DNA of 64,000 nucleotides, taken from assembly GCA_038380795.1 (NCBI GenBank), contig CM076275.1:684501-748500 (forward strand), given 5' to 3'. The notes beneath the pieces are model-generated. The model was not told where the DNA came from. It did no database searches and saw only the letters and a list, made by a program, of their open reading frames with translations. Source of the DNA: Pyrocephalus nanus (lineage: Eukaryota > Chordata > Aves > Passeriformes > Tyrannidae). Of this stretch, positions 1 through 11,500 are shown in pieces. A program made the position numbers and the translations under genes. Numbering within the stretch: the first letter of the stretch is position 1; each line of letters begins with the position of its first letter.

Positions 1-690
1 CAGAAAAATAGCACAGTGAGAGCCAAAGATTAATAAAGTGAACTGTGAGACTGCACAGAAATTATTATCTCTGTTTAAGGTGTATCCTTCCAAATAGTAA
101 ATGAGGAAATACACCTGTACAACTGAATCCAGGTGAGCACAGATCTCCAGTGAAAACTGAAATTAAAGAGTGCGGTGTCCTGGCAAGTCAGAAGTGACAG
201 AATGCAGGTCCTGCTGTTGTGGTGCCTTGATTACTCAGGGCTAGTGATGACTGCATTATACCCCCTTATGACTTCCCCAAAAATAGACCAAATTAACAAA
301 AGAAATAATTTAATTCCTTGACTTGTTTCTGAAGAGTTTTCTTCTCCCTCAGTCCAGGATGTGCCTGTGTGGGGTTTGATCCTGGAAACTCAGGTACTGA
401 GTGGTAGCTGAAGTGCTGGCATCTGAAAATACATCCAAGGCTGTGTGTTTGGGTTTTTTCCCACTGTTATCCTCCCAGTTTATGTGCACATAACTTGGAC
501 CTGAGGCTAAATCTACTACTGCTCACAAAGCCATGTGTTATAACCTAATTGCTGATAGATCTCAAATATTGAGAAGACTGTACTGTTGGTGCTTATGGTA
601 TTTTACAAGTTAGAAAAAGTAAGGTGTAAGCAAAATTTGATTATAAGGTGTTTGTGTTGACTTCCTGTTAGTGCTTTCCACTGTCTCCAG

Positions 691-717
691 GTAGCTTCTG
701 AAAAGCAGACAAACATG
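691..717 (+). other. Microexon-like segment (speculative)
   Basis: A pyrimidine-rich run ending in CTCCAG at 690 is followed by 27 bases and then GTGAGC at 718. This makes a good acceptor and a good donor flanking a segment divisible by three. Only one frame is open (VASEKQTNM); the other two contain stops. A 27-base exon is plausible for a microexon, but paired splice-like sites are common by chance in 64 kb. No neighbouring exon is established, although another acceptor-like site ends at 990. Confidence 0.12.
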
Positions 718-990
718 GTGAGCTGGAACAGAGGCCTGGAGAGCTGTGTCTATGACAGTGAAAAGGGAACTTCACTGCCAGCAAACACCAACCATGACCT
801 GCAGCTCAGGCTGGTTCAGAGGACATCTCCAAAGAAAGGATCCACTTGGGCAGAGGGAATATTTCTGCAGTTGTAAGATAGATCTCTTCTTATGCAGGAG
901 TCTGTTGTTGCATCCAGTGAAAATACTAACATGATACTGAACAGAAAGTGAGATTGCTAATCATCTTTTTCATCCTCCCTAATCTTTCAG

Positions 991-1059
991 ATATTTCCAG
1001 CATTCAGAGAAGGAGAAGAGCACTTGGTGCTACCTGCATTTCTGCTTAATGTGAAATGA
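991..1059 (+). other. Possible terminal-exon-like segment (speculative)
   Basis: A strong-looking acceptor (pyrimidine tract, a CTAAT branch-like element, then TTTCAG ending at 990) precedes 22 open codons that end in TGA at 1057-1059. All three frames stay open for about 18 to 22 codons, so the frame gives no real support. If a transcript crosses here on the + strand, this could be its 3' coding end. It lies 270 bases beyond the microexon-like segment at 691-717. Confidence 0.1.
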
Positions 1060-1616
1060 AAATTACACTTGAAGTGTAGCTCAAAAGCAAGAACTGCCAG
1101 GATTATTCCTATTCTTCCTTAGGTTCTGATAAAGTTGTCCATTTGAGGTTTTTTTTCATCCTCCCAGTTCAAGATTTAAAGTCTCTCCTCCTGCACACTA
1201 TCTCCACTGTTGTCTCTTTTACTTTCCTAAGTTTTATTATCTTGCTATATGTTGTTAAATCTAAGTAGGGATATTAAGTACAAAACTTATCCTATCAGTA
1301 AATGTTTTCTTTCCTATAAAATGGACTCATAGCCTGAATTTAACATAGCTGCATCTTTCCAAGGTATTCAGGAGGCTTTTGTGTCTTTATAACTGATCCA
1401 ACATTCCACCAGGACTAAATATTTTAAATATTTTTAGGAGATTGATTTTGGAAATGTAAGGACAGAGATGAAATCCTGACCTCATTAAATTCCACGGAAG
1501 CAGGATTTAATTCTGCTATTTCAACCCTACTGAACCCAATTTTTTCCCATTCATATATTAATCAAGTTACTATCATGAAATCAGACCCTATATAAAGAAA
1601 GGGCCTTATGACCAGC

Positions 1617-1637
1617 CAATATTATAACATAATATTG
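1617..1637. repeat. Perfect inverted repeat, 9-bp arms
   Basis: CAATATTAT and ATAATATTG are exact reverse complements separated by AAC, making a 21-base hairpin or palindrome. It is entirely A/T apart from the closing C-G pair and the loop C. AT-rich sequence makes such palindromes fairly likely by chance. It could also be a dyad for a dimeric DNA-binding protein. Confidence 0.7.
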
Positions 1638-2018
1638 AATTCCTACTCTTTAGTTTCACCAAAACCTTATTTTCCATCAGATGATCTGGAGTCAAAATGG
1701 ATCAGTTGGCATAATAAAGATATAATAAGGCAATGTTAAAGATGTCTGAAAATTTCAGTTCTGAACAGAGCTGTAGACTTCTTCCACTTTCACAACATAT
1801 ATCATTTATGTTATCCAGGTGTGATGAATACTAAATGATCTATGGAGGAAATCATATTAACAGACTTCTTTTATTATTAGAATGACTGCAGGGAATTAGG
1901 GTCAGTCACTTGAGTGAAAGATATGTAAGGCCAAATAATAAAATATGGAGATTGGAGAGTACATCATTTCCATCAGGTTTGAAAGTAATAAACATACAGA
2001 ATCTGAAAAGGTAGCACT

Positions 2019-3540
2019 TTGAGTAATGGAGCCTTGAATTTCCTGCTCCTTGAGGGCTTATTTCTTGCTTCTGCTGGACACATGAAATTGCGACCATCGT
2101 GGTGTCCTGTGAAGATGTATCTGCACACCCAGAGATGTGTCAGCCCTCATTTTTACTGTCAGCATCCAGCTGCAATTGGAGCAGGATGTCGAAGTAGAGT
2201 GGCCTCGGACTCTGGAGACAAAAATGCTTTTGTGCCCAGTTATTTCCTCAACCACAGCTCAGTCTGTGTGGTTTGCAGCGGAGGGCTCCAGAGCAGATCC
2301 CCTTTCCAAGGAAAGGCAGTGGCCCTGTCTGATCTGGTACAGGTCACAACAAGGTGTTTATTGCTAAGAATCATCGATGAGCTGGAAAACAGTTGGGTTT
2401 TTTTTCAGGAATAACAGTTCCCACAGTTCCCACTAAATCATGTTCTTAATCTGTTTTCTTAAAAGGCTCGACTTGTCCTGTGGCTGGCTGGGAGGGCTCA
2501 GGCACTGAGCTGAGCAGGGGCTGGGAACTGGGGGCTTGGGGGACACAGCAAATCAGTCACTGCAGGCCACCCCATATCCTGTAAATATTTACCCATTCAC
2601 AAGAAACACCAACATAAAAACAATGTATTTTGCCTTCTGGTCCCAAACGTACATGATCTTTTCAGAACGACTGGGTGGAGACTCCAAAGCTCTGGAGTCC
2701 CATGGGAACCTGGTGAAGCTGCTGTCCCACATTTCCCAACACCCCCACACCCCTGGCATCGTGTTCTGCCAGAACACACTACCCCAGTGTCACTGGAGTG
2801 TTAGTTTTGCTTTTCTTAGTATGAAGAAGAGCTGTCCTTTAGTTCATGAGTTCTCCTCTAAAAAGCCAAACAGGTTATTTGGGGGATGATTTCATAGCCT
2901 GTGTGGGCCATCTGTTTCAGTTCTTAGCAATCCCTGCTGTCTTCCCTGTCCAGCTAGAGGCCTTTTGGGTTCTTTAATCATATCCCATGTTGACAGGAAG
3001 AACAGCTTATTTTCTTCTTTTCAGGCACTGTACACATGCTGTGTACTTGAAGTTTTATGCAGCACTTCTCCCTACAATAAACAAATTCAGTTCCTTCAAA
3101 CCAGACTTATATCTTATGCTTGCAGGTTGTTTATTATTCTTGTGTTCCTTGGATTTTTCTGCAGTCATTCCACCTATTGCTTAAGTTAGACACAGTCTGC
3201 AGCTGAGATCTTACAGGCACCACATGCAGGGAATTGATTACTTTGGTTTTCCTACATCCCACAACATTTGCTTTTCTGTCAGAAGTGCAATATTCCTGAA
3301 TTTTCTTTAGCTGTGATCAAACACCTGTTTTGAAGAAGTTGCCTATTGACAGAGAACTTGCATTTACTAGACTGCTTCCAATAATCCTATAATAATTTCT
3401 GATAATCTTGCCTTCTGGTATGTTTTTCAGACTTTAAAGAGTGGCGTTGTTTGGAAACTTTATAAATATATGCACTCATCCTTCAGGTTTTCATCATACC
3501 TTCATGGGCTGAGGAAAACAGCTCAGCCTCGAAGTCACCC
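2019..3540. other. Noncoding with locally GC-richer patch
   Basis: Open frames of 131 codons (2019-2414) and 117 codons (2536-2889) occur on the + strand, but each opens from a TTG rather than an ATG. Frames overlap on both strands, as expected where composition is less AT-rich. Neither frame shows a recognisable domain, signal peptide or coding-like repeat. I see no gene or known repeat. Confidence 0.55.
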
Positions 3541-5140
3541 CATCTTTGCAAGTAAGTGGTTCAATTTTGCAAATGCTTAAGTGCAACAGAAATGAAAATC
3601 ATTAATAGAATTTAATAACAATTCTTGGATGATTAGATATCTGGAAGATAAGACTGATAAGGGCTGATGATAGAATGACAATAATAACCTTTTGGATGAA
3701 TGATAATTCTTTTACATACTTGCTAAGTTTACCACTGACATATGTTTGTAAGAGTCATAGCAAACAGACCTAAAAAAGCAGTGCATTAGCAGTAGTCTGG
3801 CAGTAACAAGATTGACTGAATAGGTTTGTGCATCATCCCAGGCAATATTCAGGTTCTTCTCCCAGTGGGAGAGCAGTCAGGACTGCAGCAGGTCATTCAG
3901 CTACCTGAGCTATCTACAGCACCTTTATACTAAGGAGCAAACCCAGGTACAGTGACAATTTTCCTGCCACATATTAAGTTTACAGTAGCTCTTTCATCTG
4001 TGAACCATAATATCAGTATGTTAATCTATTATTTTTAATGGAATCTGCTTGTTAAGAAAAGTGTTTAACTTTCTCTTTTTTTCAAATTAATTTAAAAAAA
4101 TTTTTCAAAACCCTTCTTAATTGATTGTAAATGAATTAATCATTGCTTTTGTTTAGTTAATGCGTGAAATAAAAAGAAAATCTTATTAACACATCCATCT
4201 TTGTAATATAATTTCTGTAATTTTCCATGGAAAAAATTGGCAAATGCCAAAGACTTCAGAAGTTTTATTTGACATAAAGGCATCAGTCACAGGGCCTGAA
4301 AAAGAGTCATGGCTAGCAGAGCCATAATTTTATACAGAATGGATAGATGATAAATGGCTCCCTGGCTTGACTAGATCACTACAGTGTGTCACCTCATGTC
4401 TGATCTCCCTAGACAGACACTCTTTCTGTTCTGGATAACCCAGCATGCCTTAAGATAATACACTTTTCATTCAAATGGTGCTGCTCCCAGGCCTTCAGGC
4501 AGATCAGACACTGGGAGCAGAACTGTGGCACCTGCAGGTCCCTGTGCAGGTGGACAGCTGGGAAAGGAGCTGAAGGCAGCAAAATGAAAAGAAAATATTA
4601 GCATGGAGGAAACAGCAAACACAGAATATGATGAATTATACGAGTCAGCTGCAGTAATAAAGCAAAGGAGGTCATAGTGAAAACTAAGATTACAGCTACC
4701 AGTACTGAATAATGCAGCACTAAAGAGGTGAAACTTCTCAGCTCTAGAATGCAGGAGATGGGAGTGGGGGGAAAAAAAGTAAGAGAAAACCTTGTTAGGT
4801 CATCTCAAGCAACTTAACTCTTGACAATAATGGCAAAAGATCTCCAGAAGGAAAAACTGATTCACTTGGACAGGCATGGTCTTCATATTCTTTAACTAGA
4901 ATTTAATTAAATACTCAGAAGCATTTCTAGAGTATCAGAAAAATGAAAGAAAAAGTCTGCTTTCAAGTTAATGTGTGATTGTCACCAGCAGAGATTGCTG
5001 TTTCATGAATTGTTCATCTCAAGTCAATGTTGAGAATAATTCGGGGAGCAGACTCGATTAGCTGATAGTTCACAACTGTTACATTCACAGGGAAATCCTG
5101 AGATGCATTTCTGAGCTTTCTGCAGTGAACTCAAGACAGG
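3541..5140. other. AT-rich, ORF-poor noncoding block
   Basis: No frame of 60 codons or more appears between about 3190 and 5667. The sequence is rich in TAAT/ATTA-type elements (for example 4085-4160), the kind of core that homeodomain proteins bind. It has a perfect 14-base palindrome, TTTTCCATGGAAAA, at 4221-4234. A purine-rich run lies around 4750-4790. The texture resembles vertebrate conserved noncoding sequence, but conservation cannot be judged from one sequence. Confidence 0.5.
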
Positions 5141-5191
5141 GTCTGTCTGTCCATCTGTCTGTCTCTCTCCCTTGCCCTTCCTCTCTCTTCC
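5141..5191. repeat. CTGT/CT simple-sequence tract
   Basis: An imperfect run of CTGT tetranucleotides grades into CT-rich sequence. It is pyrimidine-rich on the + strand, interrupted by single purines. It is an ordinary microsatellite-type tract and a likely site of length polymorphism. Confidence 0.8.
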
Positions 5192-5268
5192 AAAAGCAGG
5201 CAGAGATTTTATTTGCAGGCCAAGTCCTTCACTGTAGTGAATGTGATTGATTATGATTCTGTCAATTC

Positions 5269-5282
5269 TGAGTCATGACTCA
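5269..5282. promoter_or_regulatory. Abutting AP-1-type sites (TGAGTCATGACTCA)
   Basis: A perfect 14-base palindrome joins TGAGTCA to TGACTCA, both exact matches to the AP-1 (FOS/JUN) consensus. Further exact matches lie at 5510-5516 (TGACTCA) and 6036-6042 (TGAGTCA), giving four within about 770 bases. Only about one per 8 kb is expected from base frequencies. The motif match is seen directly; enhancer activity is inferred. Confidence 0.4.
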
Positions 5283-5509
5283 TAGCATGTCTTTTTTGCC
5301 TTAAAGCTCAAGTATGGGTACTGTTAGCTGTTTAAAAACATCAGCTTTCCAAAAAACAAATACAAATGAAAAATAATTAAGGTCACAGACATCACAGTTG
5401 CTAATGAACCTTTGAAAATGTGACCTATAGATCTATGACTAAGGGTTTAAAAGACAATTCAAACAAAGGAATTGTAATCTTTAACAAATACTCAGAAATC
5501 CTTAGGGTG

Positions 5510-5516
5510 TGACTCA
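5510..5516. promoter_or_regulatory. AP-1-type motif TGACTCA
   Basis: An exact TGACTCA heptamer, 227 bases downstream of the double site at 5269-5282. Its only support is its clustering with the neighbouring sites. Confidence 0.25.
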
Positions 5517-5884
5517 TGGTTATTCAGTGTGAACATTGGTGATACTGCTATGCCAATTCACTGGTATTTATTATATTTTGGTTCCCAGAAACTAATCATG
5601 GACCAGGGCACCTCCTGTTGGGCAGTGTCAAGCCCATGGCCGAGGAGATGAGGTCTGGTGAAGCAGTCACTGATGCTGTGGCCCAGCAGTGTCCTCACCA
5701 ACAGGAGCCATGAAATATTGTCCTTTGGTATTGGTCACTCTGAAACACTCAGACCACGGTTCACATTCATCTTCTCTGATCCTGAAAAGTAGAATACATC
5801 CCTTTGAACCATTCCAAGCAAAGACAGTCCAAAAATAAATCTGAAAGCCTTTTGTTCCTGCCCTGAATTTGTTTCTAATCACAG

Positions 5885-6060
5885 ATGGTCAAACTTGCCT
5901 ATCAGCAAGACAGGACTACGTGCCTGGAGCTGGCAGAAGTGTGATCTACATGTCCCTCAGATCTGGGCACGCTGGAGATGGATGGTTCAGGCTGAGGGGG
6001 ATCACCAGCATGGAGCAGACTGTGCTGCTGATCCGTGAGTCAGTGAAGGATGAGCTCAAG
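5885..6060 (+). other. Candidate coding exon of unknown gene
   Basis: A plausible acceptor (pyrimidine-rich run, CTAATCACAG ending at 5884) is followed by 176 bases open in one frame, and then GTCAGC, a usable but non-ideal donor. After a two-base split codon there are 58 codons with many G/C third positions and a mixed, protein-like composition including the stretch GDGWFRLRGI. The frame is closed upstream by a TGA near 5840 and downstream by a TAG at 6073-6075, so as an exon it would start in phase 1 and end in phase 0. I do not recognise the protein family. It could be a chance frame in a locally GC-richer patch, or a decayed element. Confidence 0.2.
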
Positions 6061-6100
6061 GTCAGCTCTCATTAGGAATGTTGGCAATGGAACTGTGAAT

Positions 6101-9100
6101 TGTTTCTGCTGCTTCCTGACAGGCAGTTTTTTCCCTGAGGAAGAGAACATGGAACTGCATAAAGCATTTACCCTTACATAATTTGTTAACATATTCTTGC
6201 CTCTTTAACAAACAAACTGTTCTGATAGTTTTGTAAATATTGCATTGCAGGCACAAAAACAGATTTTCAGGGTTGACTATATATCTCTAATCTCTGTCCC
6301 TGCAGGGTGTCGTACTAATGATGACTTGTTGTTTGGAGTTTAATTAGGAAAAAAGTTAAGCTTTACTTACTTGTGTTCTTACAATTAAATGCAAATAGGT
6401 TTAAAAGAACCTGCTTAGGTATGCAAAGCTGAATAATACTGACAATCCAATAAAAACAATATGTATAAAAAGGCAGCTTAACTCCTAAACAAGACAGAGG
6501 TGACAAGCTACACAACAAGCTGGTTTGTATTGATTTGCAGGGAGTGAAGTGGTGGTTAATAAGTAACTTTAAATCTCATTCAAAATAATAAGATACTAAA
6601 TAGTTTTGTGTCTTAATCAATTCTACTCCTGGCCTATGAACAGATAACTGTTCCTGTAGCCACAGGTCTTTTTTTCGACGTTTTCACCGATTCTGGTGTG
6701 TTTGCAAATTTCCTTGAGGTAATTTTTTCTCAAGTGATTCTTGGTTTGTTTTTCGCTGCTTCCTTCCATGTTGGACCTGCTTACACATCCAGACCATCAT
6801 ATTTGTCCTGATCCTGGGCAAGTGCAATATAAATACACATTCTGCCTTTTTATCAGTCCTAAGTCATGATACCGAGCACATTATCCTACACACAAATGCA
6901 TATACATGCAAATTTCTCATCATGAAAGTAATGAGAACTAGATGAAAATAAAGCAAAATTTTAATATTCATTAAATAAATCATCTGAAAGCCTTGCATTA
7001 GCAATTCAATCACACGGAGAAGTGTTATCTTCAAAAGTTTCTTTAGGGGAACATCAGGGTTTCCAGTACAATTCTGTCTCCGTTCTCAGCAGTGCTGTGA
7101 CTGGCTGTTAGTGATGGCACTTGATTGCTACCAGAGCTTTGGGAGATTTTCTAAGTATCAAGAGACCATTTTGATGCAGAAGAATCAAATAAAATTTGCT
7201 ATTGTGTGTGAGCCTGTTTGAATGTTTTCTCTGAATGTGATGGGAAAAATGTGTCTGATCCACCAGGAGAGTAATTGTGTTCATTTCCTGTCTGAAATAT
7301 TGTGAAATTAGTTCAGAGACATAGTTTTCTCAATGATTTTCCTGCTGTGGGCTCACAAATTCATGGTAAGGTTAAGGGACCTGTGAGAGTGAAAAGATAT
7401 TGATGTGAATGGGGGATTCCATGTTTTGCTCTGGTGAGAGTCTATTCCTAATTATAGCTGAATATTTTGCCTCCAGTTTATGGCCAGACCACAACATCAG
7501 AACGTGTTTTATCTCTTTAACTATAAATGAGCCACAGCATCAATAAGAATTAAAGAAATGCTGCAGGTGCATTTGCTTTGTGTGATTTGTGATGAGGAAT
7601 ATTAATGACCATTTCACTCATGCAGCTGTTTCACTAAGAAAAGCTTCATTTTCCTCCATGTAGCTTGGAGAGAAGATGCTGCCAGCCTTGGGTATGCCCA
7701 TGGATTTCTGACAGGTGACACACTTGTTACTAACCACTGAACCAAGAGCAGGCTGTAGAACTGTGCAGCCTGGATGGCAGGAGATAACTTACTGAGGAGA
7801 GCTGAGCCTTGGAAATAACTCTGCATTGAGTGACCCTGATTTAATTCAGCTTAAAATTAATAGAAAAAGAAACCAAATGGGTTACTAATTACATTTTTTT
7901 AATTATTTCAAAAGGGCAATCTTTGAGAAATTAAGGGAGCTTGTCAGAGAATTCGGCTTTACTGAAGAGCTCAAACCCTTCAGTGTCAATGAGGCTTGAT
8001 GTTTTTGAGGTTGCTGTTATTAATCAAAAATGCAGAGCTTCCCAGAGCTGCCTTTACAAACTTTTGAATTCCTTGCAGGAAATGCTTTTAAACCTACTGG
8101 GTGACTGACTGCTCAAGAGAAGGATGTTACAGGTATGCAGAGAGCCTGCAGGGAGTGGAGAGACGGATTGATCAGCAAACAAGTCTGAATCAGAGGTCAG
8201 AAAGCTTATGAACAAAGGTAAGAACTGGTAAAAAAGAAAGTACTCTGGCAAAATTAAAACAATTAAATCTGGTAAAATAAAAGCAAATAATAAAAGATTC
8301 ATGCAGTAAAGTTAAAGATAACCTCCAGCTCCAGTGGAAAATATATTGCTTGTTTTTTCAATGCAGTGTTGAACTGGAAGAGGAGACAGGTCGTTTGATG
8401 ATACAAATAGTCGGAAAAGCCCTGAAAAGTTGCTACACTGGGGCAAAAGTTAAGGGTTTTTTTTGAAGACTAAAAGACTTACTGCATGACTTGGAATGTG
8501 GTAGGAATTTCTGTGCTGTTTTAGAAGCTGATTTCTAGTTTCCTTTAATATTGTGATCCATGGCATAGATCTGCTCAGTGGACATCTTAAACAGTTCAAG
8601 ATAGTATGTTGGAAAGTTTAATTCCCGTGTAATCTAGTGATCACAGCTTTTCAGAGTGTGGTATTCCTCAGGGTTCTTGCATCTTCTCCTATCATCTCTG
8701 GGGACACCTATTTCAAGGGCATTACAGCTATTTCAGGCAGGGAAAGCCTGGTCAGACTCCAAAGTGTTCTTGTTTGTGTGCTCCAGTCAGGAGTTCCAAC
8801 ATCTACCTGTTTGTTACTGTGATTCTTGGTGCTCATAGATTACATTTAACCTTCTCTCATAACTCTCTGTGTGGAGGCACAGAATGTTCTAAATTTACTA
8901 TCATTTTACAATATTCTTAAATGCTTAGGGTTTTATACGTTGTGCATAGAAAACCTCCCCTTCTCTTCTGCCATGAGGATGGATTAGTAATTGGTTTGTG
9001 AAACAAAGTCCCACACCCCACACTTCCATAGAGCTGCTTTCCTCCCTATTCCCATTTGGAGCCCTAGAAAAGGTGCCTGCTCTGACATATTAGAAAAGAG

Positions 9101-9200
9101 AATGCTCTAGACATGGGGTTGTGATTAACTAGATAAACTGTTGTTAAATTAAGGCAGAGTTGAAATCTTTGTAATAATTCCAAGACTATGTTATGTAGGA
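6101..9200. other. Noncoding, no recognised feature
   Basis: Ordinary single-copy sequence with short homopolymers. The longest open frame is 82 codons on the minus strand (8054-8302) and is AT-driven. Three CpGs lie within 14 bases at 6676-6689, unusual for this CpG-poor window but too small for an island. I see no gene, RNA or repeat family. Confidence 0.6.
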
Positions 9201-11500
9201 AGTGTTCTGGATTTGTTGGTGCTTTTCTCAGCTGCAGGAGAGATTTGTGTGGGCATCTGGGGATTTGTTTGCTCCTGTAGGAGAGCTGGTGAATGGAGCA
9301 TTCCTGTGCATTTATTCAGGAGTAATCCTGAAGGGCTCCTAAAATGGGAATTGCAGTTAATCAGGTTGGGTTTGGGACACAGAAGGCCAGGAGTGTGGCT
9401 TTTTTCTGTCTGTAAGGGAAGGTGGGAGCAGGAAATGCAGCAGTGTGGATGTATCTCTGCTCTGAAGTCAGTAAAGGAAACTGTTAAATAATATAATGCC
9501 CTCCAAAGTACAAAAGCTGTAGACAGATCTTCAAGGAGCTTCTTGCTCCCTCTGAGTGATCCTGAAAGCTTCGGGAAGCTCAGTGGGATTCATCATATCC
9601 TTCTTCTGCCAAAGCAAAGGATTCACATCAGTTTATGTAATAATATGATAATATTGTGCCCATTAAAAATAGATTGTCACCAAAAACATCTCTTAGAAAA
9701 CAGTCTGTACAGCCTGAGTTCTTTCCGTGGCATTACTGAAGAATTTTTGCAAACTCAGATTTTGTTTTTAATGCAGTTGGGATTGTTTCACAGCAAAAGT
9801 GAACTAAGCTTATAAGTCAAAATAAAAAGTCATCCTAGAATTAGTATTTTATAATTTAAATTTTTTCCAGAAAAAATATTTTTTAATTTGAGCTTTTTTG
9901 ATATAGAGATGAAATTTCTTGGTCAATTAACCATCACTGATGAACAGACAAGGAATTCCTTGAGCAAATTCATGCATAACATGTTGGTGTTTAATTCATT
10001 GCAGCCCCAAGGCAGATCAGAGAGGGGATGGAGCCATCTGGAAAAGGGGCAAGGGGGAAGTTATCTCCTGAGGGAATTCCATCCTGCCCAAGGTGTCTGG
10101 TAGATAAGAGGCTTGTCAGCATCGTGTAATCCCACCACTTCAGTACATTTTGGCACTGCACTGCTTATTTCTAAGTGACTGAGCATTGACAGGGAAACTC
10201 AGCTTCACCTCCCTGCTGTGCAGAAGCAGGAGCAGCTTTCTATTCCTGTCACTGGGATGCAGAACTGAAAGGGATCTGTGAGTCCAAACCAGGCCATTGC
10301 TCCTCTTTTCCTTCCCCTCTTTAAGCACCACCACAGGCCAAATGATCCATGAAGTCCAAGGCACTGGAAGGTCCTGTCTCCCTGCCTGGGCTGGCTCCAC
10401 CTTGGGACCCAACTAAAAGTTGGTTTACAACTGAAATTAAGTACCCAGACACAAAACCACTTCGGAATTCAGTGAGAATGGAAGGGCATGGTAGCTATGA
10501 AAGAATTGGTCTGATCAGGCCAAGGTCAAAAGGTATGTTTGGAAATAAACTGTGACTATGTTTTGTATTTCAAAGAAGTGAAAATAAAATATGAATCAGA
10601 GAAATTGAAACTCAGTAGTACTTTTGGTACCTCTTACACAAAGTAGCTAACTGGAATTCAGTTCTCAAATCCAAAATGAAGCAGCCAGAGCCTCAGAAGA
10701 CAGTGATTAAGACATTAAAAGGAAATGTTCCACCATTAATATTCTGAAGTGTGCTCTATCTCACATGTCTTACTGCAGCATCTGCTTCTAAAATGAGTAA
10801 TGATGCAAAAGAAAGGGGAAGAAGAAGAAAAAGAGCTAAAGCAATTTTTTTATAAATACTGAAGTTTAAAGAACGAATCATCTTGAGGAAGTTTAGAGGT
10901 TAAATCAAATATTAATCCTTAAAAGCAAGCAAGACATCCTAAGATGGGCTGAGCAGTAAGAATAATGGTTATAACTCAGAGGGTAAAGGATGGGTGAAGA
11001 TTACTGTGGTAAAGGTGATCAAACCCCAGCAGCCATCCTGCTGTTCAGAGATGCTTTTCTTTGTTGACTTCAGCCAGTTATTACTGGACTGACATCAGTG
11101 TTAATACTGAGAACTAAAATTTACCTCTGTACTCAGTAGCAGAGGAATGTGTCCTTAGTGCTCTCACAGGCTCAGTTTGCTGCATTTCAGAATGTATGTG
11201 ACACTGCAGGTGTACATTTGGCATTTAATGTATTTTAGATTGTCTTTTCACCATTTTACTTCTCTTAAAAACCGCCTCAACATCTTTTTAGTCAGATCTC
11301 TGTGACTTTTATATGCCCTGCCTCTATCACATCAGGTTGCCATGGCAATGGTATGAAAATATTCAGAATCACAAGACGTTCATGAATCATTCGAGCCAGG
11401 TTTCTGAAATTTAAGTTGAAACAAGTGACTTAAGGGTGACCCTGATGTCTGTATTTTACCTGAGACTTCCCATGCTGAGTTGAGGGATGGTGTCTGTTGA
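9201..11500. other. Noncoding with one GC-richer patch
   Basis: Frames of about 90 codons at 9213-9491, 9543-9815 and 10140-10412 carry no recognisable domain. The patch at 10240-10420 has a faint resemblance to a minus-strand CR1 end but is too diverged to call. A purine-only run (GGGGAAGAAGAAGAAAAAGAG core) covers about 10807-10835. I see nothing else. Confidence 0.55.

Larger units (their letters stand above)
1..2018. other. Noncoding, AT-leaning stretch
   Basis: I see no gene here. The longest open frame is about 62 codons. The segment holds three short inverted repeats (560-574, 1417-1433 and 1617-1637) and two acceptor-like sites ending at 690 and 990, which are described separately. 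No interspersed repeat family was recognised. Confidence 0.6.

Noticed and set aside
2019..2414. 131-codon plus-strand frame
   Set aside because: It has a TTG start, no recognised domain, and a competing minus-strand frame across the same bases.
4221..4234. 14-base palindromes here and at 54938-54951
   Set aside because: About four perfect 14-base palindromes are expected by chance in 64 kb, so neither stands out alone.
10240..10420. Possible minus-strand CR1 end
   Set aside because: A few words (GAGTCCAAACC, GCACCACCACAGGCC) recall the CR1 reverse strand, but there is no octamer tail and the match is too scattered to call.
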